Positions 55,638-64,000 of a DNA stretch of 64,000 nucleotides are shown here, one piece after another. The position numbers and the translations under genes are program-made. The stretch spans positions 11,470,001 to 11,534,000 of the forward strand of contig OX637297.1 of assembly GCA_951799445.1 (NCBI GenBank). The letters run 5' to 3'. How positions within the stretch are numbered: the first letter of the stretch is position 1; every line of letters begins with the position of its first letter. Source of the stretch: Pseudisothecium myosuroides (taxonomy: Eukaryota; Streptophyta; Bryopsida; Hypnales; Lembophyllaceae). Under the pieces are notes generated by a model that worked only from the letters and a program-made list of their open reading frames with translations, was not told the origin of the DNA and did no database searches.

Positions 55638-57293
55638 ATGAGTAAGGATTTCTCCCCTTGGTATGGGGTCCCATCACCAAATAAAGTATAGTGTAAGGCT
55701 TGCAAGTCGGTCTTTGCGAAGAAGCTCAGCCACTTGAGATATGAAGGCCGTTCAGGTTCTCACGATACTGGAGTGAGCTTGTGTTTGCAATTGACAGCCG
55801 GAATTCGCACTCTATTCGTTCGTTGCAATGGACAATTTCCACCACGACCTCTTCAAAACAATTTGGATGGTAATGATGCGCCTATGGACGGAAGCGAAAT
55901 GTCAAATGGGAGGGGCACGCCACGTTCTACATAGGAGGACTCATGCAGAGCACCTGAAGAACATGTTCCTATAGGATCCAAAATGACACCAAGTACGGAA
56001 ATATCTTGTGAACGTGAGACTCTGAGGCTTCGGACACAAAGTAGCCTACAAGATGGCTTCCAAAAAGTGAATAAACGAAAATTGCATGCAACATGGGCCC
56101 ATTTTTTTTATGCGGCCAACATACCATTTTCTGTTGCCCAAAATCCAGCCTTTAAAGAAGCAGTGAAGCTAATGGCGGAGTGCAGTAGGCCATACACTCC
56201 TCCGACGTACTACGACTTGCAACACAAATTGCTTGAGCAAGCAAAGACAAATCTTGCGTCAAAGTTGCACAATAGGACCAAAGATAGCATGAGGAAGTTT
56301 GGAGCAACACTGTCCATTGATGGACGGAATTCAGTTAGTAATCGCCCATTGATAAATGCCATGCTTGTATCCTCAGCGGGTGAACAATTCCTAGGATCGG
56401 TGAATACAAGTGGAAAAGAAAAGACTTCAGTATATTTGTGTGCTATCTTGGAGAAATTCATAGAAGAAGTGGGTCCAAGAAATGTCGTGCAAATTACTGC
56501 AGATAATGCTCCCGCAAACAAGGCAGCATGGAAATTGGTATCCTCAAAGTATCCACACATTTTTTTCCAAGGGTGCGTAGTGCACGCTTTGAACTTGTTG
56601 CTCAAAGATTGGGGCAAGCAAGCATGGATTGACGAGTCGGTGCAGAAGGCCTTGCTTGTAGTCAATTTCTTTCGGAAAAGGCATATGCCGCTTGCCATGT
56701 TCCGAAAGTACGAAACGACGTATAGTTTGTTGAAGCCGGTGGCAACAAGATTTGCCTCTAATTTTATCATGATTGATCGCTTGTTGGAAGTGAAAAGAGC
56801 ATTGCAATAGAGTGTGGTGGATCCACAGTGGGTCGCCTATGTGAACACGTTGAAGGACTACGGCAAAGGCAAGTCACGTACGCAATCTCGAGAGGTGTCC
56901 AGAATTATTTTGAATGAGCACGACTAGAACCGCTTGACCAATGTGCGTGAATTGTCCGCCCCAGTCGTGTACGGCCTACGTGATTTGGATGCAAAGACAC
57001 TGTGTATGGGGAAGGTGCTGCATATTACGAGGAATATACAGAGCCATGTCTTCACTCTACAAGAAGAGCCATTTTGTTTGGCGCCGCACCTAGCTAGACC
57101 ACTTGAGAAGTCTTTTTGCAAACAAGGGAAAATGTTCCAGACAGATCTACATTATGCAAGAGCTCTTTTGAATCCCTACCTTCTTCACGATAAGGATCTA
57201 GCCGACGATCCAATCGCAACAGAGAAGTGCAAGGAAGTCATAATGAAAATATGTGACCCTAGAAAGTACGCAAAGGTGGTGAAGGAATTTGAA
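55638..57293 (+). pseudogene. hAT transposase (BED finger plus DUF659-type core), N-terminal and central part
   Basis: MSKDFSPWYGV is followed, after one TAG, by CKACKSVFAKKLSHL, a BED-type finger (CxxC...HL). A linker leads to the DUF659-type core: TYYDLQHKLLEQAK, then FGATLSIDGRNSVSNRPLIN (first Asp, about 56316), VVQITADNAPANKAAW (second Asp, about 56500), GCVVHALNLLLKDWGK (Cys-His pair, about 56570) and RKYETTYSLLKPVATRFASN. Two TAGs (56808 and 56926) interrupt the following region, which runs to IMKICDPRKYAKVVKEFE. At about 57294 it is replaced by an LTR fragment, so the segment with the catalytic Glu and the hATC dimerisation domain is missing. The transposase would act on hAT termini such as those at 29104 and 59295. 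Confidence 0.8.
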
Positions 57294-57488
57294 TCCGGAG
57301 AGAAAGTAGTTCCGGAAGAGAGTTTGTGAGTTGGATGGACCCCTCTTGAGGTGATCAAAATCTGGAAACTTAAAGGTCTAAGGAAACTAAGATTGAGATA
57401 ACGTCTAGAATCTCCTAGGACGATAACTTATGTCATCTTACCACATTTTTGTGTTAAAGATACTTACGCCTAGATTACGGGTACAACA
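57294..57488 (+). mobile_element. 3'-end fragment of an ORF-bearing LTR inside the transposase gene
   Basis: 195 bases matching the last part of LTR B (9260-9462): 'aagtagttccg', 'ggacccctctcgaggt', 'tctcctaggacgataactt' and 'cttacgcctagatta', ending ACAACA at 57488. The 5' side is truncated, so this is the scar of an insertion followed by deletion that also removed transposase sequence. Confidence 0.8.
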
Positions 57489-58108
57489 GTTGCGATACTT
57501 CAGGTAGCTCCGGCTTTGGAAAACGACTTGCCAACATTCCAAAAGACCCTAAACATAATAGTGATCAAAGTCGGATCATATCATCAACCGATGATGATGG
57601 GAATCAGACATTGGCTTCAATGTTGCAACGGAGCATTTTGCGCGGTGCACCACCACGACGCATAATGAAATCGTCAACCCCTATACCACACTCTAGGAAT
57701 GCAATGAATGTATCCATTGATGGAGGGCCTACATCTAGGAAATTAGAGGTCAAACAATCCGTTGAAGAGAAGAAGAAAAAAGGTATGCAACCTTTTGCGG
57801 TTTTGCCAATTAAAAAACAGAATGTTAGTAGAACCCCCCTCGATGCACGTTTGCCGGCTGCAAAGAGGAAAATAAAATCGATCGAAGGCGTTAAGGAATC
57901 TAAGAGGAAAGCCATACTGAAGGTCAAGGTTGAAAACAAGAAGGTGAAACGAAAGTAATCACGCACACGTACGCAAGTAGAAGAAGGAGGATCTTCATCT
58001 GACAGTATGGAAGAGACATCAAATGATGAAGATGTTAGATGGAAGAAGGGATGTGAAAGTAGTGGGGCGGAGGTGAAAGGAGATTTTGATTACAGTCCAT
58101 CTTGTTGA
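57489..58108 (+). pseudogene. hAT transposase gene, C-terminal tail
   Basis: After the LTR scar the reading resumes as a Ser/Lys-rich tail (RRIMKSSTPIPHSRNAM, then AKRKIKSIEGVKESKRKAI). It contains a TAA at 57956-57958, after which another 50 codons read to TGA 58108 and end in an acidic patch. Such basic/acidic tails are common beyond the hATC domain. No hATC signature is seen here, consistent with its deletion. Confidence 0.55.
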
Positions 58109-58829
58109 AGGGCTTGAAGGGATGTAGGCTTAGGTGTTTACGTGCTCATATTACATGTACCAAAAGCTCCTAATGACAGAAGGTTGTTCTCAACTTTTAT
58201 TGTAGAAGTACCATGCTTGTTGATGTTGAGTTTACATGGAGTCATGGACGGTTTTACTTGGTTGTGTAAACTAAGGAAAAATTGAATCTGAATCTACTGT
58301 GCATTTATTTTCTTGAATGAAGCATGGTATGTTGCAGTTGAATTATATATATTATATAATGACATAGGATATGCTTCATGTCTGGACTTTCCTTAGTGTT
58401 GAGGGCTCGTGGAAATGAGCTTCAAATACACTACATGTAGGAGCAAAAATCACATTAAAAATTCATTTAAAAAAAATAGAAAGAAGATGTTGAGAAGCCA
58501 TAAATTGATTGGGATTATGCCTATTAGGAGCTTTAAAATCATATTTTTTGGTGCCCAACTTCTTAGATTTGATATGTGCAAAAAGGATTGAAAGAAATTC
58601 TTTGATTTAACAGCCTCTTGATGGAACATTATAATGTTTTAACCCATAACTGAAATTGTTGTATTTTCCTTTCCTATGTGATGTCTAACATGTCTAGTTT
58701 GAATTTGAACCGTTACAATTTGAAGAAATGTATGCAACTAATGAATTAGTTGGCTTCTTATTCAACTTAGCTCAAATTTGTAGAAGGTCTAACAAGAAAT
58801 TGGGCATTTAGGGGGTAAGGGGTAAACCC
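58109..58829. other. A/T-rich spacer
   Basis: 3' flank of the transposase gene. No gene or repeat is supported. Confidence 0.45.
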
Positions 58830-59295
58830 CTTCCCTCCCATCCGCCTACCTTCCGTCTACCTAAAAATCGCTCGTCCGCCGTTTCGGACAGATATCCGTC
58901 CACCCGTCCACTGCTCCGTCCGCCTTGAAAATCGGCTATCCGAACGTGCGACTTGAACCCCCCCCCTCATCCACCCAAAACCCCCCCGACCGCTCTCCGT
59001 CCGCCAGAAAAACGGCCGTCCAACCGACTGTGAGGCAATAAACAGGCCGTCCGCCTAACCATCCACTAGTAAAACGGCCGTCCAAATGAGCGACCGCCAA
59101 ACCCACCCCCCGTCTGCCCGCCCGTCCGCTCTCCGTCCGCCAGTAAACAGGCCGTCTGCCGGGGTAAAAACGACGTCCACCGGGGCAAAATTTGGCCGAC
59201 CGTCGATTTACCCAAGCGTCCACTACGACCACTGCGTCTGGACGTTCCAAATCTAGACGCGAATTGGCCCCGGATATTCAAATCCGTCAACCCTG
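58830..59295 (-). repeat. Right terminus and CGTCCG-rich subterminal region of the giant hAT-like element
   Basis: Repeated CCGTCCGCC-type words, including several 'aacggccgtccaa' and 'aggccgtc' units, run to the terminus CAACCCTG at 59288-59295. It mirrors the left end (29104-29570). Confidence 0.62.
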
Positions 59296-60482
59296 CACCG
59301 TTGGGATTATTGTGTTTCAATTCCATCTTCAAGCTATTAATGATCTTGTTTTTCCTTCATTCTTGAACCTGTTTGTACTTAACAATTTTTTTATGATTGA
59401 AAATTCAGTTTTGTTTTTCTTATTTTTTTCTAAAGATTTTCAACTCAAATACTCAACATAAAAGAATAAAAAATAAAAACCAATAGTACAAATATTTTAA
59501 GATAAAATTACTCTAAGCCCAATAATGTAGTCATATAAGATGTAAAGAAACTTGTTTTCTTCACTTTGGATGCAAATATCTTGCAATCCAAGTGGTCAAA
59601 GTTCTTTAAATTTGGTCCATACATACTTATACTAGTCTATTATAAGATCGTACACTAAGATATTTCCCAAAAAAAGAAAATTAAGTTTTTTCCTCTTTGC
59701 AATAGAAATGGCAATTTTGAGTGTTATTTTATGGAAAACCCTTGGTTCTGTAGGGGTTAATAAATAAATAAAACCTTTACCCTTATAGATAATGAATTAC
59801 CAATTCTGTTAGATATGACAATTAAACATATTAAAAGACTTCAACTTACTTCACATATTTACAACCTTATAGTAAAATATTATGTTTTACAAAATCCATA
59901 AATAATAGTATTGAGATATCATAAAAATGAATCTTTTGTTATAGGAAAGAAGAATTGAAATCTTTATGATTGAGTTGGGATTCCCTTGCCCAAAACAAAT
60001 GGAGAGGGAGTGGAACCAAATACAAATTGATGCAATTTTTTGTCATTCACTATGGATTCACCTTCGCCAAAAGAAATGGGGAAGAAGTGCAATGAAATGT
60101 AAAGTGATGGAGTTTCTTTTCACTGAGATGGAACTCACTTACATTCAAAACAATTAGAAGGGTTTAAAACCAAATGCAAAGTACTACAAGTTCTTGGGTT
60201 TCACATGAAATTCAAGTACGCCAACAAAATGGAGAGGGAATACAATGAAATACGGAGTATTATATTAAAAAATATTGAGGTTTATATATGAGTGCTATTT
60301 AAACAAATACACCTATCTCCTCACATATTTAACTAACATGTATTTTTATCAAAATTTCAAAATATTAGAGTTCTTCTCGACGACATCATTGTATTATGCT
60401 TGTCACATTCTACATTCCATGGCTAGATATTACAAGCACTCCATTGCACTGTGAGACAAGCACTATAATAGTTCACTATACT

Positions 60483-61983
60483 TCACTCAAAAGCAGATTT
60501 GCTGTCATCTCCCTGACTGGGGCCTCTAGAACCAAACCCCTGAATGCCAATATATAGTCCTCTGCCATAGATGTTTTCATATCCCCTTGGCACACTTCCT
60601 TGTCCATGATTTCCGTAGTATGGACCTCCGAAAGTTGGAGGAGGAACTGGATCACTGTAGCACTAGTAGAATCCCATTGGCACCACTTACTTATGTGGTG
60701 CCTTGCCTAGGTGGCGGCTTCCTATATATTGGTTTGATCAGCCTAGGTGGCGGCTTGTCTAGGTGGTGGATTCCCATTGGTTTGACTGGCCTAGGTGGCA
60801 TTTTTGGTGATGATGTGGCACTTGTTATGTGTCAATTTCTATATGGCCAAATTTTATTTTTATTTTATTCATTTTTGACTTGACCAAATCAACAAAAAAA
60901 TCAACACTTTCTTGTTAACAAACTACCCAAATTAACTCGTCCAAATCAACAAAAAAAGCAACACTTTCTTGTTAACAAACTACCCAAATTAACTCGTCCA
61001 AATCAATAAAAAAATAAACACTTTTATGTTGAATTTTTGTTAATTTGGTCATTGAATTTTCTACTAGTGTAGTCAGATGCTCTTGCACTTGAACCGCCAC
61101 GATGAGAGCCTACTTGATGCCCATATGAACCAGCAGCAATAGATCCCGAATAGTATTGGGAGCCTCCTTGGGTAGAACCAACATAGTGTGTAGTTCCATG
61201 GCTTCCGCCTCCGCTTTGAGAGTGAACTCGGGGGTCGTTGCCATAGGATAAACGTTTGTGCCCATTTTGTGAGCCATATACACCGCGGTTAGGGCGGTAC
61301 AGCCCGTACTGTCGACCACAATCGTCTCGGCTTCTGTGCATTACTTCCATCATGTCTTGTTGAAACCGAATGTCTTCTCGAGATTCTCTACGCTCGTGCG
61401 TCTCTTGAAATGTCACAGGTGCTGGATCATCGTGAACATCATCGTCATCCGGATATTCGTCCTCCGCATCCGACATTACAACATGTGAAAATGTGCTGAA
61501 GCCTCAATTTGACCACTCTGGTAGGCAATCGCTTAGTTTAACCCAGCTGGCACTAATTACTGCAACACTACAATTAAGGGTGGCCACATCTTTTCCATAA
61601 ATTGTGCGCTAGTCAATGTCTTTGTGAAGTACAATCTCCGCCCAAACCATGGCCATGTTCAAATAGTTTATAATTCTTGGTTTGGAATCAAGTATACTAG
61701 TGGACCGCGTCACTTCCTCGTATCGGTGCATAATATGATTGCTCAAGCACGTGGCCATGTTTCCTTCCCAACGACGAACCTGCATGTCCGCAGTGTCTTG
61801 TGGCCAAATCTTTGAGAGGTGCATCATTTTCACGTACATCTTACACATGGTGCAAGTCCAAACTTTCTTTGGCTCCTCTTGCCATCCAGGTTTTCTACGC
61901 AATTTGGGTCTGCCTAAGCTTGCTAGTTCATCTCTTAGGATTTGCCCTTCTTACTACTCTTTGATGGTGTTTTGGGAGCTATG
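60483..61983 (-). pseudogene. U2: BED-like zinc-finger gene, host copy
   Basis: Minus-strand copy of U2 with the start codon changed (ATG to ATA near 61981), several early stops (for example TAA and TAG where the other copy has CAA and TGG), and a 409-bp MITE at 60661-61069. VWTCTMCKMYVKMMHLSKIW, NYLNMAMVWAEIVLHKDID and the acidic DAEDEYPDDDDV patch are clear. The Gly/Ser/Tyr-rich C-terminal part is open just before the MITE (GSYGHQVGSHRGGSSARAS). It ends at TGA 60483-60485. Where this copy reads Gln or Trp, the internal copy often has a stop, so together they define an ancestral frame. Confidence 0.68.
60661..61069. mobile_element. CACTA-type MITE, 409 bp, TSD TAG
   Basis: Perfect inverted termini CACTAGTAGAA/TTCTACTAGTG with a 3-bp duplication TAG (60658-60660 and 61070-61072), as in the CACTA (CMC/EnSpm) superfamily. 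The internal U2 copy lacks it, which confirms the insertion. Inside are 'cctaggtggcggctt' repeats and two to three copies of 'caacactttcttgttaacaa'. No ORF. Confidence 0.92.
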
Positions 61984-62199
61984 GTGACCTGGATTGGAAT
62001 GAAAGGAATGTCGAGTCTGTTTGACCCAATTAATTATTGAAATTAACTAAACTGCTTGAAGCAGTTTAGTATCCCAACACATGAACAAAACTGTTCACAC
62101 ACCAAACCGGAAGGGGTACACAGAGCCGCTGAGTGGACGTCGGGCACTGGATTACCCACTCCAGACGGAACACAATTGTGAGGGAAATGCCATCCGCTT

Positions 62200-63250
62200 T
62201 GCTATTTATGCAAATCAAGCGCAAATGCGTACGTTCGCATCAGACAGCCACATTGTGTAGCCAGAAATTGTCGTCCACTGGATCGCACGGCCACCGACGA
62301 AGGGCGGACGACCGTGCGGACGGAGAATGGGGATGGAGGGGACCAACGGCTCAGTGGATGGCGCCATTGGGTCGACAGTTCGACAAACGGTGCTGCGGAT
62401 AGGTGGACGGCTGTGCGGACGCCCATGGGAACGGTCGGATGGAGTTTCGGATGGAGGGGCGGTCGTCCAAGCGGATAGGAGGGCGGAGGTGCGGTTGGCT
62501 AGGCGGACGGGAGGACGGAGGTGCGGTCGCCCAAGTGGATAGGAGGACGGAGGAGCAGTTGGCCAGGCGGATAGGAGGGCGGAGGGGCGGTCGGCCAGGT
62601 GAACGGGAGGACGGAGGGGCGGTTGGCCAGGTGGACAGGTGGACGGAGAAGCGGTCGACCAAGCGGACAGGAGGACGGAGAAGCGGCCGACCAGGCGGAC
62701 GGGAAGACGGAGAAGCGGTCGACCAAGCGGATAGGAGGGCGGAGGGGCGGTCGGCCAGGGGGATGGGAGGACGGAGAAGCGGTCAACCAGGCGGACGGGA
62801 AGACGGAGAAGCGGTCGACCAGGCGGATAGGAGGGCGGAGGGGCGGTCGGCCAGGGGGATGGGAGGACGGAGAAGCGGTCGACTAGGTGGACGGGAGGAC
62901 GGAGAAGCGATTGACCAGGCGGACGGGAAGATGGAGAAGAGATTGACCAGGCGGACGGGAGGACGGAGGGGCGATCACCTAGGCGGATAGGAGGGCAGAG
63001 GGACAGTCGGCCAAGCTGACGGGAGGATGGAGGGGTGGTCGGCCAGGTGGACGGGAGGACGGAGGAACGGTCGGCTAGGCGGACGAGAGGACGAAGGAGC
63101 GGTCGGCCAGGTAGACGGGAGGATGGAGGGGCGGTCGGCCAGGTGGACGGGAGGATGGAAGAGCGGTCGGGTAGGCAAACGGTCGGGCGACCGAGCGTCA
63201 GCACAGACCGGCGGACGAGCGGCTGGACGATCGCCCATTATTTTAACCTA
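62200..63250 (-). promoter_or_regulatory. CGGACG-rich tract upstream of U2 (host copy), expanded
   Basis: A GC-rich block upstream of U2. From about 62440 to 63185 it is a regular 30-36 bp tandem array built on 'aggcggacgggaggacgg' and 'agcggtcggccagg'. Long ORFs on both strands here are repeat artefacts. The internal copy has only a few units. Confidence 0.7.
62440..63185. repeat. 30-36 bp GC-rich tandem array (~22 units)
   Basis: Unit core 'gcggacgggaggacggag'. It encodes low-complexity GRREDGEAVDQ-type peptides in one frame. Strong G/C strand asymmetry: the plus strand is G-rich. Confidence 0.8.
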
Positions 63251-64000
63251 GAAATGTCCAAGGCATCTAATTAGGGTGTCCAACAAACTTGAATCTATAC
63301 CCAACTTAGAAGAATTTTTTTAAACCAATTGAAATGCCTTTGCTACAAGAGTACGGTGTGAAAATAAACAAGAAATTTTACACTAAGTCACCAATTAAAG
63401 GGTTGGTTTGTTCTTAGTTTGTAACTCAAGACCTATTCTTGTACCAGCTCTGATTCCAATATTGTTCTTCTTTCGTTACCAAGTTACTTTAATACAATGG
63501 ATTTTATGTAAAAATAGGAATACAAATAAAAAATGAAATAGAATGTGAAAATGACCTAAAAATTGTACAACAATCAGAGTGTTTAAACACTTAATCCAGG
63601 TAAGTGAATGCAAAAACAAAATAAAAATTGCACACCAATGAAAATGTCTTACCCCCCAAAAAATTAAGGTTCAAGGACCTTCCGTACATAACTCCAAATG
63701 TCCAATCAATTTATTGCTCTTGAAATTCTACTTTTCAATTTCTTGAAATGAATTTCTATCGTAATTTATTCTACAAGATCTATTGTATGTAAGGCGCACT
63801 TCTAAGAGCCCTCAACACTATGGGGAGTCCAAATTGAAATGGAAACCTTTCCACAATATATTGAATTGGGAAAATTATAAATTTATAGTCAATCTTTTTT
63901 TATATTGGATTTTTGATCCTATAACTTGATTTCAAAAATTTAAATTTTACAAAAATACAAACTACTCAAACTATTATTGTCTTTTAGATTTTAGGTACTT

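Larger units (their letters stand above)
29104..59295 (+). mobile_element. Giant hAT-like transposon, 30,192 bp, TSD CACCGTTG
   Basis: The host U2-U1 unit is split. Its U2 side ends at 59303 and its U1 side at 29096, each ending in the identical 8-bp sequence CACCGTTG (29096-29103 and 59296-59303). The insert starts CAGGGTTGG at 29104 and ends CAACCCTG at 59295, inverted termini of the CAGGG type usual in hAT elements, with 8-bp TSDs also usual for hAT. A paralogous U2-U1 unit at 40.59-40.61 kb shows the uninterrupted site. CGTCCG-rich subterminal tracts lie at both ends. A hAT transposase gene lies near the right end, reading outward. The ends and TSD are seen directly; that the enclosed transposase moved this unit is inference. 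Confidence 0.85.
59296..64000 (-). repeat. U2-U1 unit, host copy, U2 half (continues beyond the window)
   Basis: Inverted paralogue of 36951-40600. It starts with the TSD CACCGTTG, continues through U2's 3' flank (59304-60482), the U2 gene, its CGGACG tract and A/T-rich 5' DNA to the right edge. The other half of the same unit is at 20583-29103. Confidence 0.82.

Noticed and set aside
62215..63204. 329-codon Pro/Arg/Ser-rich minus-strand ORF and its plus-strand counterparts
   Set aside because: They are translations of the GC-rich 30-36 bp tandem array. Open frames occur on both strands, with no domain and pure repeat periodicity.
1..64000. Conserved host housekeeping gene
   Set aside because: Checked all long ORFs; every recognisable one is transposon-related or unknown. 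Absence here is not proof, since short exons could be missed by eye.

Overview
Eukaryotic, plant-lineage DNA, probably a repeat-rich streptophyte alga; a charophyte such as Chara is my best guess from gene style, not something the sequence proves. I see no conserved single-copy host gene. Almost the whole window is transposable elements nested in one another and decayed by in-frame stops, frameshifts and insertions. Several nests can be resolved exactly because target-site duplications (TSDs) survive and reading frames close once the inserts are mentally removed.

Region 1 (1-20.6 kb). A decayed minus-strand gene, transposase-like with an RNase H-style set of motifs (DFSENY ... WSDG ... GHGKGEVD), lies in three blocks at 12382-11531, 10398-9463 and 3851-3042. 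It is cut by solo LTR B (3852-9462, TSD GTGCT). Solo LTR C (12479-19392, TSD ACCCT) lies just upstream. B is itself interrupted by a 2.1-kb insertion (5335-7466). C is interrupted by D (14768-about 18639), a 3' LTR still attached to the integrase C-terminus of a Ty3/gypsy element. The LTRs of this family are 3-3.9 kb and each carries a 600-650 codon ORF INSIDE the LTR: N-terminal globular domain, acidic linker, coiled coil, basic tail. Copies A, B, C, D, E and F are all present; only D's ORF is open.

Region 2 (20.6-64 kb). A two-gene unit (U2, a BED-like zinc-finger gene, followed by U1, a protein-kinase-like gene) runs on the minus strand from beyond 64000 to about 20583. It is split by one insertion from 29104 to 59295 (30,192 bp), bounded by an identical 8-bp TSD, CACCGTTG, and inverted termini CAGGGTTG/CAACCCTG, as expected of a hAT element. 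This giant element carries a hAT (DUF659-type) transposase gene (55638-58108), a long BED-like/coiled-coil/RING-like gene (47429-54471) split by solo LTR E (TSD ACTGC), solo LTR F, a dimeric 78-bp minisatellite, and a plus-strand paralogue of the same U2-U1 unit whose sequence shows the unoccupied insertion site. Every ORF in this region has a tract of CGGACG/CGTCCG-type repeats a few hundred bp upstream of its start, and the same tracts lie at both ends of the giant element.

The host U1 copy contains a further nest: a ~560-bp TIR element (8-bp TSD AATGACCC) whose terminal C-run received a 5.2-kb solo-LTR-like insertion. The host U2 copy contains a 409-bp CACTA-type MITE (TSD TAG).

The most novel items are the 30-kb hAT-like element with accessory kinase-like, RING-like and BED-like genes and shared CGGACG tracts, and the Ty3/gypsy family with a long ORF inside its LTR.
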